From contig JARFIW010000942.1 in the NCBI GenBank assembly GCA_036346225.1, positions 3,059,001 to 3,123,000 of the forward strand: a stretch of DNA of 64,000 bases, in the 5' to 3' direction. Source of the stretch: Platerodrilus igneus. Lineage: Eukaryota > Arthropoda > Insecta > Coleoptera > Lycidae. The translations under genes were made by a program, and so were the position numbers. A model generated the notes under the pieces. It was not told where the DNA came from and did no database searches. It saw only the letters and a list, made by a program, of their open reading frames with translations. This document shows, in pieces, positions 1 to 10,856 of this stretch (the stretch's first letter is position 1; each line of letters opens with the position of its first letter).

Positions 1-355
1 AAAGTTTTTGAAGATCCTATGTCGATTAATAACTTAAGTTTCGCGTAAGGTATTTATGTTGATTAATGTTATTTAAATTTATTATGTTTGGTAATATTGG
101 AATCTGTCCAAATGAAAATTTGAGCACGCATTTTCTTCGTCGTGCTCTTCGTAGTTTTCATAAGGGTTGTTACGTTCATAGTTTTTCGAATGATTTTTTT
201 CATCGTCTCTACTTGGATTCGCATAATTATCTGTATCTTGATTGTTAAAATCTTCTACTTCTTGGAGGAACAGTTCCTCGGAAGTGAAGTTTCGTTTTTA
301 GTTATAGCCAAATGAAGTGTCCATAAGTGTTAGTTTGTAATAATTATGTCGAAAC
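1..355 (-). pseudogene. Ty3/gypsy (17.6-like) fragment: gag C-terminus and start of protease
   Basis: This stretch matches 36201-36620 along its length, so it belongs to the same gypsy family as the element at 34222-37900. On the minus strand it carries the Asn/Asp/Tyr-rich end of gag and, at the window edge, the start of the aspartic protease. The protease site reads LLIDIGSSK, where the family consensus would be D-T-G-S. The sister copy near 36220 reads LLIETGSSK, so each copy has lost a different residue of the triad. Protease and polymerase continue outside the window. Frames are broken and I see it as a relic. The similarity to 36201-36620 is read by eye. Confidence 0.75.
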
Positions 356-676
356 ATGACCAGGTTTGTAGCAATTAAAGCATACGATCTAACGAGTAAA
401 AGTAGAGCTAGAAAGACGAACAATAGAACGTACGGAACAAGTATCGGATCTACCCGTAGGCGTAGGAGAAATCTTAACAATTGGGTCATGTGAAGTAAAA
501 GTATTTTCCTCCATAGCACTAGGCTTATAAGCAAAATTGGGGGATTCAAAATGTTGAATCAGTAAATTGGACAACGACTTCCAGTCAGAAAATCTATATC
601 GGTAATCACGATACCAAGGTAACGCTTTAGCCTCGAACAAATCCACCGCAGACTTAAATAACTGCAATTCTGACAC
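356..676 (-). pseudogene. Ty3/gypsy gag capsid fragment of a different lineage
   Basis: The minus-strand reading frame from 676 contains FEAKALPWYRDYRYRFSDW followed by a leucine-rich stretch. This is the W-Y-R / W-x-x-L pattern of the capsid region in many arthropod gypsy elements. The frame then degrades into Ser/Thr-rich nonsense, suggesting a frameshift. The counterpart element at 36299-37275 has a quite different capsid sequence. The join at about 355 therefore looks chimeric, by nested insertion or recombination between two gypsy families. Capsid assembles the particle that packages element RNA. It is a fragment and probably non-functional. Confidence 0.6.
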
Positions 677-2833
677 ATGGGGAGGTCATCGGAGTTTTTC
701 GGCTCGTTCCAAAAAAATCACGTACGGTTAAAGTGTTTGGGTTACCACAAAATTTCAAATTCCACTCCCACACTGGGAGACCTTGATGGGAAGCTGAAAA
801 AGAAGTCATTTTAAATACGAACAAAAAAGAAATTGGTAGAAAGCTACTAAATAGAGGCTAACCGTAATTCGATAGAAACCATAAGAAAATTATTGCGAAT
901 ACCGAGCAAACTAAAACATATCCGACGGATAAACTTCAGGAACATCAATGGAAGCAAAACAACAAAATAGAAATTAGAATAGGGCGCCAGAGTTTTCAAT
1001 GGACTAGGATTATTGGCGAAAACACAAGCCCAATAATGTGAAATGAGCCAACTAACTGATATTTAGCAATCAACAAATAAACAAAATCAAAATTCAAGAA
1101 GATCGTACCCACACAGTAAATAAATAAAAAAACAAATACAATTTCGAACGTAAGGAAAGAAAGCATAAGTAGTATCAGGCCAAAAAATGCGGATAATGTA
1201 GGAACCTAGGCATTAACAACAAAAAAAAATTGGAGCAAAAATTAACTAAAACAAACTGGAAGCAGAAATTAATCAAAACCAAATCGAAGTAACCGTTAAC
1301 TAAAACAAAAACGGGGTCAAAGTTACACGAAACAAAATCGGAGCCCAAAGCCAGGGCGTAAAAATTTAAGCCACGTACCTAGACGTAGCCGGAAGAAACG
1401 TAAATACCAGGCTAACTACCAAACGCGGAGAGTGGGGGAATTCATCTAAATACCAAAAAAGAGCACATCGCCCACGATTATCTATTAACAATAAGAATAC
1501 ATAAAGGATTCTGTACAAACAGACAAAAGAAATAAATTAAGCGCTACTATTTCAAAGCAAACAATTATGTGATACGCACAATTTAGTACTTTAGAAACGA
1601 AGTTCGCATCTTGTATTTTACACAAAAAGCTAATCAGTAGAAAATAATTAATGTGCGAGGGCTTTTGTCAAACATTCTTTTAAATAGTACATAATACCTT
1701 TTGTAAAATAAACTAATTAGTAGAAAAGAATAAGCATGTGGAAACTTTTGTCAAACATTTATAACAATGGTACATAACACCTGTAGAGCGATAATATCGA
1801 TTCGCAGCAACAAACAATAGTCCTACAGTGTCACGTTTCTTATCACTTAACTACACTAAACGCTGATAAGGAATATTCCCTTGATATACACAAAAGAAAA
1901 CAGGTTATATACCTGTATGTGTCGGGATACTTAGTTTATACGCCTTTGGGAGTGAATCAGCACCGAATCGCCACGGTCGTCGGAATCTATTTACCCTGTT
2001 ACCATAACGGCACTAGCGATCTACAGGCAACGGCTGTTTATCTGTTGCAAAGAACAGTTGGGCCTACATAAAAAAGAACCAACTTGGCCTCCAACTAAGA
2101 GCTAAAAAGAGAATCTGATTAGTATAAGTAAGCGCGGAAAAACTCACCGATACACGCAAGCTACCTCTTACTTGTCGAACTAAAGAACGTGTATCGCTCT
2201 TGAAGTACTGGGACGAGTAATGTAGAAAATATTTCAACGCACAAGCTGCAGAATCAAATTAAAAATGGGTTCAAATAACACGAGTTCGAACTACAATCCT
2301 CGCGTTATCAAAGCGCGATTAGCAAACTGAAAAAACGCTTTTAAATAATAGTAGGATCCATTATTTCGACAAGTATTTAGGTGGGAAATACAAGAGAAAA
2401 CAATTACACGTTATCGGAGCATTTTACCAAATTAACGGATACGTAAAACAAGGTATTGACCATTTAATTTATCGAATAAATTTTTGTTTTAAAAACACAA
2501 TGGATTTGAGCGAAAATTATGTTAAAGCGGGCTTATTCTGAACAGGTACACTATATAGGGTATTGTTGGAGAATTTAAGAATAGAAATGGTATTTATTCG
2601 AGCGGGTAATGATTTAACCAGAGAAAAAAGGGTGTTCAATTTATGTTGAAAAATAAACGTAACAAATTGAAATGAAGAGAAATACAGTTGAAACTGAGAT
2701 GGAAAACTGCGTAAGAAACGGAACGTATATACACTATAAAATGTACGTTATTTTGTCCATTTTTAATGTCTGATAAAACGTACAATAAGTCGTTGCGTGT
2801 ATACCGGCCTTTAGACAAATAGACACATATCTT
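677..2833. other. AT-rich sequence with no recognised feature
   Basis: No long reading frame, RNA gene or recognised repeat is visible in these 2.1 kb. The plus strand is A-rich from about 780 to 1650, which may be decayed retroelement sequence. I cannot assign it. Confidence 0.4.
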
Positions 2834-2844
2834 AAACGTTTTAT
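2834..2844. repeat. Target site duplication, left copy (RTE copy A)
   Basis: AAACGTTTTAT here is repeated exactly at 7034-7044. The two copies bracket the LINE at 2845-7033, next to its 3' tail and 5' end respectively. Confidence 0.85.
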
Positions 2845-3880
2845 CATCATCATTGGGTCTTCAGTCTTGAAACTGGTTAGACGCGTACCGCCATTGTGTC
2901 ATATTCTGAACTAACCTACAGATTTCCCCGAAATTTGCACAGTCTGCATCTATCACTATCTGATCTAGGTCTACATCCACCTCTTGTCATATATCCCATA
3001 CTATTCCCCAAAAATGCCTTAGAACGTATTCCGCCCTTCTATTTCTCATATTTTTTCCCAAAGATATCCTTGATCCCCTACTGTTTCTATAACCTATTTG
3101 TTATTACCTTTGTCTGTCCATCCTCATACATCTGAAGCACGGCATTTCAAAGGCCGCTACTGTTCTTCTGTCTGCTTTTCAGACTGCCCGTATTTCGTAA
3201 GCATACTGTCTGTGCTGTGCTCCACACATACGCTTTCAACAATTTTTTGTTCTATGTTTGTTGCCTTTCATCATAGGCGCCGTTCTTTCTTGTTAGATGC
3301 AGTTCGGTCCCCTTCTATTGTTTTACAATTATTTACCCTATTTCTCCGACATTCAGTGGTTGCGAAGGGGAGTAAGCAGCCTGTGGCTGCCAAGTTCCCC
3401 CAGCACTTGAACATTTACTGATTTAGTAGTTTTTTCAATATATCTTTTCGCACAGTCAACATTAGTTGCAGATATTTCACAACCAACACCTGTTGTTGTT
3501 TATAATAATCATCAGATTTATCTGCGCTTATTTTTTCGTCATTGGGTTTTCCGTCTCAAAATTGGTTGGACATGTAGCTGCACTTATTTATTTTCTAAAC
3601 TAACCTACATAGTTCCCTGAAATTCTCACACAGCAATACAGCTCGGTTCACCTTCTGTTGTTTTCTAAAATTATGCCCTATTTCACTGAGATTTATTGAA
3701 GGGGGTTAAGCAACCTGTGGCTGCCAAGATCCCCCAACACTTACACTTTTGCCGAAGTAATTGTTTTCCAGTAAATGCTTTCACACAATTACCATTATTC
3801 GAGAATATTGCCCATCTAATGCTTGTAGTTGCTTATAATAAATATCATGTTTAAGTGCAGTTACCTTCTTCGTCATTAAT
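2845..3880 (-). repeat. 3' region of RTE copy A made of degenerate copies of its own ORF end
   Basis: The sequence encoding the C-terminus of the RTE protein (3881-4290) recurs here as non-coding degenerate copies. The segment from 2850 to about 3330 follows that coding sequence landmark by landmark: the T-G-G-T-T-R/G-G/A motif, 'ctaacctaca..ttcccTgaaat', 'tttgtctgtccat', 'gtgctccacacata' and 'ttcttgttagatgcag'. A shorter copy lies at 3545-3650. The linker 'gctgccaag-tcccccaacact' also appears twice, near 3386 and 3719. Copies B and C have the same arrangement, so it belongs to the family and is not a local accident. Confidence 0.75.
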
Positions 3881-5725
3881 TTATCCATCTTGGGACTGGT
3901 TGGATGCATACCTCCATTGATTTCTATTCTGAGCTAGCCTACACATTTCCCTGAAACTCCTACAGCCTACATCTTTCACTTTCTGTGTGCAGTAGTCTAA
4001 CCTAGGTTTTCCTATCTCTGCTTCTAGTATATTCCGCACTATTCCCTCATGCCGTAGTATGCGGCCTATCATCCTATCTCTCCTATTTTTTACCGTTTTC
4101 CACATATTTCTTTCTTCCCCTACCATTTTTAGTACCTCTTCGTTCTTAACTTTGTCTGTCCATGATATCTTCATCAATCGTCTGTAGCACCAAATTTCAA
4201 AGGCTTCTACCTTTTTCTTGTCTGCTTCTCCTACTGTCAAGGCTTCACAGCCGTACAGTGCTGTGCCCCATACATATGTTTTAAGCAATCTTTTCCTTGT
4301 TTCTATGTTTGTTGTCTTTGAACACAGTAGTTGCTTTTTCTTGTTAAATGTATATCTTTTGTGCTTTTCCCATCTTGCGTTATTTAGCCTCCTAGGTTAC
4401 AGAAATTCTTAACCTCTTGTAAGTTTGTGTTATATATTTGTATTCTTGTTTTTGATTTATTTTTCCCTCCTTTGCATACTAGTATTTTAGTTTTACTTTT
4501 GTTAATTCTCATACCGTATCTCTCTGTTAGAACGGTCTCCATTTCATTGAGAGCAGCTTCTAACTTTTCCTTGCTAGATGCTAATACCGCTATATCATCT
4601 GCAAATCTAAGCATATCAATTTTTTGTCCCTGCATAGTAATTCCAAATGTCTTCCTGCATTTGACAGTATTCATTGCCTCTTCAATGTACAAGTGAAAAA
4701 TTAATGGGGATAGGGAACATCCCTGTCTCACCCCTTTCCTGATGTTTACTTCTCTACGTTCCTGCTCTAATTCTATTACTCCTGTTTGCTCTTTGTATAA
4801 GCTATGTACTATCCGTCTATCCCTATAACTCATTTCAATCTTTTTGAGTATTTCGAACATTTTTTCCATTTTACATTGTCAAATGCTTTTTCCAGGTCTA
4901 CAAACCCTATATACACGCTTTCCCCTTTTTCTATTGTTTTCTCCATTATCACCCTCAGAGCTAAGATAGCCTCCCGTGTTCTCCTGTTTTGCCTAAACCT
5001 AAATTGGTCTTTTCCTAGTATTTCTTCAGCGTTTTTCTATTCGTCTTTGTAAAATTCTAGTTAATATTTTTGACACGTGTGCTGTCAAACTTATTGTTCG
5101 AAAATTTTCACATCCATCTGCGCCTTTCTTTTTTGGTGTAGTTACTATTTACTATGATGTTATGTTTGAAATCTTTGGGCATCTCGCCTGTTTCATACAT
5201 ATAGCTTACAAGTTGGAAGAGACGTTCTGTTACTACTTGACCAGCGGCTTTTAGAGTTTTCGCTTGCTCCTTATCTGTACCTGGCGCCTTACCATTTTTC
5301 AGACCCTTTATGCTAATTCAAATTCATCTCTAGGTATAGGATATCCCAAGTCATCATTTTCAATGTCTGATTCCTTTTCTAATGCAGTTAGTTCTTCTCC
5401 TGCATATAAATTCCCTATATATTCTTGCGATCTACCCACTTTTTCTACATTTTCATAATGACATTTTCTCCCACGTCCCTTATATTTTTGCTATACGGTT
5501 TTATATCCCTAAAATTGATTCTAATTAGTTTGTATGCTTCATCTGTCTTTCCTACTTCCATCTTAGTTTGTACCTCTTTGCACTTTTCATCAATCCATTG
5601 TTCTTTAGCTTTCCTGCATTTGCGAATAATTTACCATTTTATGGCTTTGTATCTCTGTTTTCCTGTTTCTTCTGATTTATTTTTGTATTTTCGTCTTTTT
5701 TCTATTAAATTCAGGATATCCTTTG
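3881..5725 (-). pseudogene. RTE reverse transcriptase, copy A (frameshifted)
   Basis: Minus-strand frames at 4869-4384 and 4288-3881 encode the palm and the C-terminal part of an RTE reverse transcriptase. Visible motifs are GVRQGCSLSPLIFHLYIEEA and the catalytic MLRFADDIAVLAS. The C-terminal RRLMKISWTDKVKNEEVL region is the thumb and tail. The N-terminal RT region (about 4870-5725) is still recognisable by comparison with copies B and C, but is split among frames by small indels and a stop. The enzyme would copy element RNA at nicked target DNA (target-primed reverse transcription). This copy cannot make an intact enzyme. Confidence 0.8.
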
Positions 5726-6808
5726 TTATCCTTGGTTTCTTTTTTTTTGTGTATACCCCAGAATATCTCTAGCCGCCATGTCGAGGCTGGATTTAATGTT
5801 ATTCCATTCTGTTTCTACTTCCTTAGTATCAGATATTTTCCCGATATCTTTGAGCAATTCATTTGACCTTTTATCGAATCTTTCTTGAATATCTTTCTCT
5901 TTTAGTTTCTGTAGGTCCAAGTGCCTTTTTCCGTTTCTTTTTTTCAAATTTTTAAATTTTAGTGCGGCCTTCATAATTACGATGTTGTGGTCAGTGTCTA
6001 TATCTGCTTCTGGGTAGCTTCTACAGTCTTTTACTTGATTCTTAAACCGTTGTCTAAACAAGAATGTAATCTATTTGATATCTTCCTATATCTCCTGGCA
6101 TCTTTCACGTATATGTCTTCTAGCATGATGTTGAAATAATGTGTTTGTAATGATTAAATTGTTCTTGTCGCAAAATTCTACCAGCCTATTTCCTCTGTCG
6201 TTTCTAGCGCCTAAACCAAATAAACCTACTATCGCTCCTTCCCTACCCTCACCTACCACTGCATTAAAATCCCTCGTAATTATTAAATTTTCATGTCCTT
6301 TTACGTGTCTTAATATGTCTTCGATATCTTTGTAGATCGCTTCTACCACTTCGTCACTGTAGCTAGAGGTGGGCATGTATACTTGTATTATTACTGTGTT
6401 TACCGGTTTAGATGCTAAACTAACCATGAGTACTCTTTCATTCTTTTGTAAGTAATTTTCTACACAGTATCCTATCTTTTTCCGCATAACTATCCCCACA
6501 CCCAAATTTCCCTCCTCTGCTCCTGTATGAATTACCCTGAAGTCTCCACTCCAAAAATCCCCCGCCTCTGGCTACCGAACTTCGCTGATCCCTACTATGT
6601 CTAGTGATAACCTATTCATTTCGATTTTTAGGTTCTCTAGCTTACCCATTTGCTTCATAGTTCTAATATTCCACGCTCCGACTCGCAAAATTTTCCCGAT
6701 TTTTATTCTTAACTTTCCGATCGCATCCTCCGAAGTAGTCCCCTCCCGGAGATCCGAATGTGGGACTATTTTAACTCCGGAATCTTTTACCCCAGAGAAT
6801 GCCATCAT
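5726..6808 (-). pseudogene. RTE apurinic-like endonuclease, copy A (frameshifted)
   Basis: Three minus-strand frames (6808-6572, 6505-6086, 6061-5726) cover the endonuclease of the element's single protein. The start at 6808 reads MMAFSGVKDSG and leads to GAWNIRTMKQMGK, then IVGISEVR. The second piece has VNTVIIQVYMPTSS and LIITRDFNAVVGEG, and the third has YPEADIDTDHNIV. The endonuclease nicks the genomic target to prime reverse transcription. The usual G-D-F-N metal-binding motif reads R-D-F-N here, while copies B and C keep TGDFNAV. Insect genome annotations often label such proteins 'craniofacial development protein 2-like', which is a misnomer for RTE endonucleases. At least two frameshifts disable this copy. 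Confidence 0.82.
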
Positions 6809-7033
6809 TTTATTATAATTTAGGTACGCTGTGTACTTGTGAGGTAATGTGGTGGTCTCCCGTTGCCTTCCACATCGCGGTAGTGTGTCTTAGACTGCCA
6901 TACCGACCCCTATGGTCTCTGCCAATCTAAGTACCGAAAGAGCCGCTGCCCTCTTTTGGGGACCTATCTTCGTCTGGTTCCTCACTAACGACCCTACTAC
7001 TTTGGTTGGACCTGTAGTTAGGCTCTTTAGCTC

Positions 7034-7044
7034 AAACGTTTTAT
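7034..7044. repeat. Target site duplication, right copy (RTE copy A)
   Basis: Exact match of AAACGTTTTAT to 2834-2844, immediately beyond the 5' end of the LINE. Confidence 0.85.
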
Positions 7045-8560
7045 AGTCTTAGAAAAATCTCTATATAAATAAAACAGATAGAAACAACAATCTTTTTTAA
7101 AATCAACGATCTGGAATATTCCGTCAAAATTTCTTAAACATTCTGCATTCATCGAAGAGGTTGAGAGGTTAATCCATTACAGCGGTAAGTATCGAGCAAA
7201 CACTATTGCAACATTGTATATAAGTGTAAAATAAACAATTATATAAAGTACTACGTAGGTCTTATACAAAAGTAATCAACGACAAAATAAACATTAATTC
7301 CAATTAAAAAGCCCACGTGTCAAATAAAATAGTTAAAATATAGTTGTATAAACAGACATAAACTTCATGTAAAATTGCTCAGAGTAAACTATAAAATACA
7401 AACAATTTTGTAAGCACGTGTTATAATAATAACCCAAATGCACTTGGAACAATATTTTCCGCAATTAAAGTACTTAATTGAATTTATAGCGATCAAAACA
7501 GAACAAAATAGTTCAACCTAAATTACGGGTTTAATTCATTTTGTTATTGTTGTGTGCGACAACTTCAACTTATTTTACAGGCTATTATATCAAAATATCT
7601 TCTGAAAATGAAAATAGATAATATTAACGTGTTTCATTGCACTTTGTATTTTTCCAAGGCCGACAGTTCAAAATTAATTATGTGGATTATAGTTGGCTGC
7701 GTTTCCAAGGTTCAAAAATAAAGGCGTTTCTCGTGTTGTTCTGCATCCGGTCTCTAGTGCAGCAGAACGTCTTATATCTATCCTTGCTCAATTAAAATAC
7801 TTGTATGACATTATTTCATTCAAAATGTTTGGGTCATCCACCCAAGGTTATTATTCTTTCTAAGCGCATCAAACCAAATACCTGAAGAGTATCTAAATTT
7901 ACGCATGGTTATTATGGTAAATGACTTGGCATTTTAAGTTTTTAGTTAAATTATGTGTGCATGACTAATTAACATGATTTTATTTCTCTTTTAGGTGTTC
8001 TGGTGAAGGATACGTTGACAGCTGTTGAATAAATTATTGTTAATTCAATACTCATTTCCTGGAAAGGATAAAGTAATGCAAAAAATTGCAGTACATGTCA
8101 AGAGTAGCGTTTAGTTTGTGCAACGACTGAAGCTTTAGAAAATGAACCAAATCTACAGCCTTTTAGGTTGTAAACAATAAGCGGTTGTTTGGACACATCA
8201 AAATAACTTTTCAATGCAGATTTAGTCGTTTCAGGATTATAAATCCTATTTCTGTGCCATTTAACTTAAGATTAGTAAATTTTAAGCAAACATTAAAGAA
8301 TGGGTTTTATAACTGTACGTTTGTTTGTTTTTAGCCCCACTTTGTTGATAAGGAAAAAAAGGCGTGTAAGAATTATTCCACAAACATTTGGACGGTTTTA
8401 CGCAAAAAAGGACCAGGCCTCTAGAAGTTATTACTGAGAAATAAAGGGTTGAATATTCATTTAAATTAGAATTTTGGGTGCAACTGATTTTGAAATATGT
8501 TATTCAAATAGTTACTTTTCCTAAATAATAGGTTTGATTTAAGTAGTAGGATAAGCTGAT
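7045..8560. other. AT-rich sequence with no recognised feature
   Basis: There are no long reading frames and I recognise no repeat. The sequence has scattered stops in all frames and no obvious splice-bounded exon. Confidence 0.4.
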
Positions 8561-8959
8561 CCTGGGACAGCGCCACCGCCGCAGCGCCACTAATTGCTTT
8601 TTAGTTACATGTAAAAACCCACTATAAAGTCTTATTTTAAGGGATTTTCACCTGGCTCCTTCCTTGTGAACCTCATTGCTCGGACACCCCCCACATCAAC
8701 CATTTTGATTACGTCACACCCGCCTTTTTTCCACCGGCGAGATAAATCTTTCTCCACATTTCCACCTACGAGATAAATTGTTATACTCTGGGTGTTCTAT
8801 TCAAAGATATACTTTTAAAGTCCCGGCGTAATTGATATGAACCACTACGAAAGTTGACAACATAATAAATACGTGCGTAATATTGCGCAATAAGGAGTTA
8901 CGCCATTATTACACCTCAAATTATTATCACATGCAAAAAATGTTTATTGCGATTATAGG

Positions 8960-9335
8960 AAAAGACAAAATGTACTCACGTAAACTGTGGAGCTCTTCAC
9001 AACATGGCAGTTATTTTGGCGGCAGTTGGGCGTAGGTTGTCTTCTCTCTTCGTTTTTGTATCGGAACAACAGGAATAAGGTGAGGAACGATAATAGATAC
9101 AAGATAAGAAACCTACATTACCTAAAAGAGAAAAGACAAGATAAAAGGCACACAGATAACCACACTCTTCGACGTCTCGATGATTAGTCCATGACGTGAC
9201 GGAAATCACCACTTACTTCCCCACTCCGCGTCTGCGCATTCTTGGGCGCCGACGCAACTGTTTAAAGTGACGGAAATGCACGCACAAGTCTTTTAAAATA
9301 TTGGCGCAAATTCACTTACAAATTTAAACTAATAA
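8960..9335 (-). other. Conserved leader block ending in a splice-donor-like site
   Basis: Read on the minus strand, this block runs from 'agtgacggaaat..cgcacaagtctttt' through 'gtaggtttc' and 'gaagacaa..cctacgccc' to 'cagtttac|gtgagtac'. The same order of landmarks occurs on the plus strand at 26395-26825, ending 'caaattat|gtgagtag'. Both copies end at a consensus-like 5' splice site (GTGAGT), which suggests a duplicated promoter plus first exon. An ATG lies shortly before each donor. This reading is an inference, with no transcript evidence. Confidence 0.45.
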
Positions 9336-9404
9336 CAGAAATCTTCACATGACCGATTTTCGGCATGTAACAAAGTATGTCTTGTGTAGCTTATCTTTCA
9401 ATAT

Positions 9405-9562
9405 AAATCTATCTTGTTTAGTATCAATTAATATTAGATTTTTCTCAGATACCCAAATTTCTAGGAATTTTTTAGATAGCATCATCCCCCAGGGAGCTAC
9501 TTTCATTTTAAGAATTTTTACCGGTAACGATTTCTGACCGTCTTTATAAATTTTTTAGCCAT
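9405..9562 (-). pseudogene. Family X micro-ORF, copy 1
   Basis: On the minus strand the frame begins MAKKFI at 9562, then shifts by small indels into VKILKMKVAPWGMML, KKFLEIW and EKNLILIDTKQDRFI. The same peptide pattern is readable in at least five other blocks: 9720-9900, 21055-21175, 21230-21345, 21485-21610 and 28240-28400. Conserved landmarks are K-I-L-K, APWG, a K-F-L-E-I core and E-K-N-L-I-L-x-D. I do not recognise the protein. The length is about 60 codons with no signal peptide or clear membrane segment. It is degenerate here. Confidence 0.45.
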
Positions 9563-9719
9563 GCAATACATCAAATTAGTTTAGAATTTTACGCAGAATC
9601 CGAATCTGTAAATAGATTTAAAATCTGACCACCCCTAACCGTTTTACACATATACCCTCTAGCGAACATACCGCCACCGCACCTCTAATCGCTTTTAATG
9701 TCATATCATATCATATCTT

Positions 9720-9900
9720 GTTTAGCTCATCTTTCGCGATAAATGTACCTTTTTCGGGGTCAATCAATATTAGATTTTTCTCAGCTACCTGAATTTCTAG
9801 GAATTTTTTAGATAGCATAATCCCCAGGAGCTACCCCATTTTAAGATTTTTGTACCAGCAGGGAATTTCTGCCCGTCCTTATAACTTTTTTTAGCCATGC
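9720..9900 (-). pseudogene. Family X micro-ORF, copy 2 (most complete)
   Basis: The minus-strand frame starts ATG at 9900 (MAKKSYKDGQKFPAG), continues TKILKW, and after one indel reads IMLSKKFLEIQVAEKNLILI, then DPEKGTFIAKDELNKI. This copy shows the longest readable version of the peptide. A TGACGTCA palindrome lies about 75 nt upstream, near 9978-9985. The poly(A)-signal-like end of the interrupted ORF (10030-10035) lies just beyond that, so the micro-ORF could be the next gene in a compact array on the same strand. Function is unknown. Confidence 0.45.
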
Positions 9901-10029
9901 GACACATCATATAGGTAAAATCACCACAACGTTATGCTATCGGCTACCTAGTTTCGGCTACTTTTCCAAGGTCGTGGTGACGTCATAGCCTTTTATAAAT
10001 AAAGAACAATGTAATACTATTCTAAAATT

Positions 10030-10035
10030 TTTATT
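10030..10035 (-). terminator. Poly(A) signal downstream of the interrupted ORF
   Basis: AATAAA on the minus strand, 78 nt after the TAA stop at 10113-10115 of the ORF split by the BEL element. The spacing suits a eukaryotic cleavage and polyadenylation signal. In AT-rich DNA the hexamer alone is weak evidence. Confidence 0.4.
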
Positions 10036-10112
10036 CTGACATTAAACATAACAAAATTTAAAAATATTTAATGACAAGCAATGAGCCATTTAAACTTAAC
10101 TTTAATACAAAG

Positions 10113-10219
10113 TTATACACAGAAAACGGTACTTTCTTTATATTTGTTTGAAGTGGTTTTAATTTTATCTAATTTTATTCGTCGCTTAAAATTTAAATCG
10201 ACACCCAAGTCCTCTATCT
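10113..10219 (-). pseudogene. 3' end of the unrecognised ORF interrupted by the BEL element
   Basis: If the BEL element and one copy of its 5-bp duplication are taken out, the minus-strand frame of the ORF at 17834-17060 runs on here without a stop for 35 further codons. It ends at TAA (10115-10113). The tail is Lys/Arg-rich. Frame continuity across the join shows that this was the original 3' end of that ORF before insertion. See the entry at 17060-17834. Confidence 0.7.
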
Positions 10220-10224
10220 CCTTT
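10220..10224. repeat. Target site duplication, left copy (BEL element)
   Basis: CCTTT, repeated at 17060-17064 beyond the other LTR. Five bases is the usual duplication length for BEL/Pao integrases. Confidence 0.85.
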
Positions 10225-10617
10225 TGGATGTATGAGATGAATGAGGTGATATAGATATGTTAATTATAGGGAAGGACCAATTGCTTTTTGTAGCAATACC
10301 GATGGCAGTGGAGCGGTTATGTAATAACTAAAACAACTACAACAAATACTTAAGGAAGGGTATAAATACCTTAAAGCCTGTGCCGCTGTGGGCAATAAAG
10401 GTCACACACAAAAGGGTTAATGGACAACCAAGAACACGCACGTTCGGGTGATGGTGTCGCTTCCGAAATCTCTCATACCACTGGCTTCTGCAACGGTTCG
10501 AGTACGACTGTCACTTCACGCACTGCCGGCATAAAATGTTTCACTAAACTGTAGGGTGCCCGCACTAATAGTATTTATTGTCACCAATACCAATAAATGT
10601 TCGATGATGACGTAACA
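10225..10617 (-). repeat. BEL element 3' LTR
   Basis: 393 bp, TGGATGTATG...GACGTAACA read on the plus strand, almost identical to 16666-17059. A GGTATAAATACC block near 10357-10368 gives a TATA-like motif on both strands. On the minus strand the LTR is preceded by ATTTGGTGGGCGGTA (10632-10618), a short purine-rich stretch in the place of a polypurine tract. Confidence 0.92.
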
Positions 10618-10856
10618 TACCGCCCACCAAATTCATAGAATTTTGAAAAGGAGGGAAGTAGGTTGGGTGAAGGAAATCACATGGGATTTGACCTTGCTAG
10701 GAAAACAGGTAACGAAAGATAGGGTGGTACACTACAGCGAGCGATATTACCAACTATGCAAAAATAAAAATATATATGTAAATAAGCAAATATTTAAAAA
10801 TAATATACTACTATACATGTAAGAAATGTGTATATACATCTAAACATAAAATAAAA

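Larger units (their letters stand above)
2845..7033 (-). mobile_element. RTE-type non-LTR retrotransposon, copy A, with target site duplication
   Basis: An autonomous LINE of about 4.2 kb on the minus strand. It has a short 5' region with the GGCAACGGGAGACC-type leader, an apurinic-like endonuclease, a reverse transcriptase, and a long 3' region ending in an (ATG)n tail, seen as (ATC)n at 2843-2851 on the plus strand. Short microsatellite tails are typical of RTE elements. The domain order and motifs match the RTE/BovB clade: GAWNIRTM at the start of the endonuclease, FADD in the RT. The 5' end matches that of copy C: both stop after ...GGCTCTTTAGCTC, read on the plus strand. An exact 11-bp duplication flanks it, so it is a full or nearly full insertion. 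The coding region is broken by several frameshifts. Confidence 0.88.
8565..9910. repeat. Composite repeat 'family X', locus 1
   Basis: This is a mosaic of blocks that recur elsewhere. 8565-8720 matches 20640-20890 in reverse complement (shared 'gtccgagcaa', 'taatcaaaatg', 'tttacatgtaa'). 8735-8785 holds two units of a 31-bp repeat ending in CGAGATAAATC, also seen at 21001-21060, 21180-21240 and 28345-28390. 8960-9335 matches 26395-26825 in reverse complement. 9405-9560 and 9720-9900 are two copies of a block encoding a conserved micro-ORF on the minus strand. The linking block 9580-9680 matches 21395-21485. The family could be a non-autonomous element, a decayed DNA-virus insertion or a duplicated locus; I cannot tell which. 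Confidence 0.7.

Noticed and set aside
2896..3421. Plus-strand frames of 79 and 107 codons
   Set aside because: They lie antisense to the 3' region of RTE copy A and translate the complement of degenerate ORF copies; no protein-like features.
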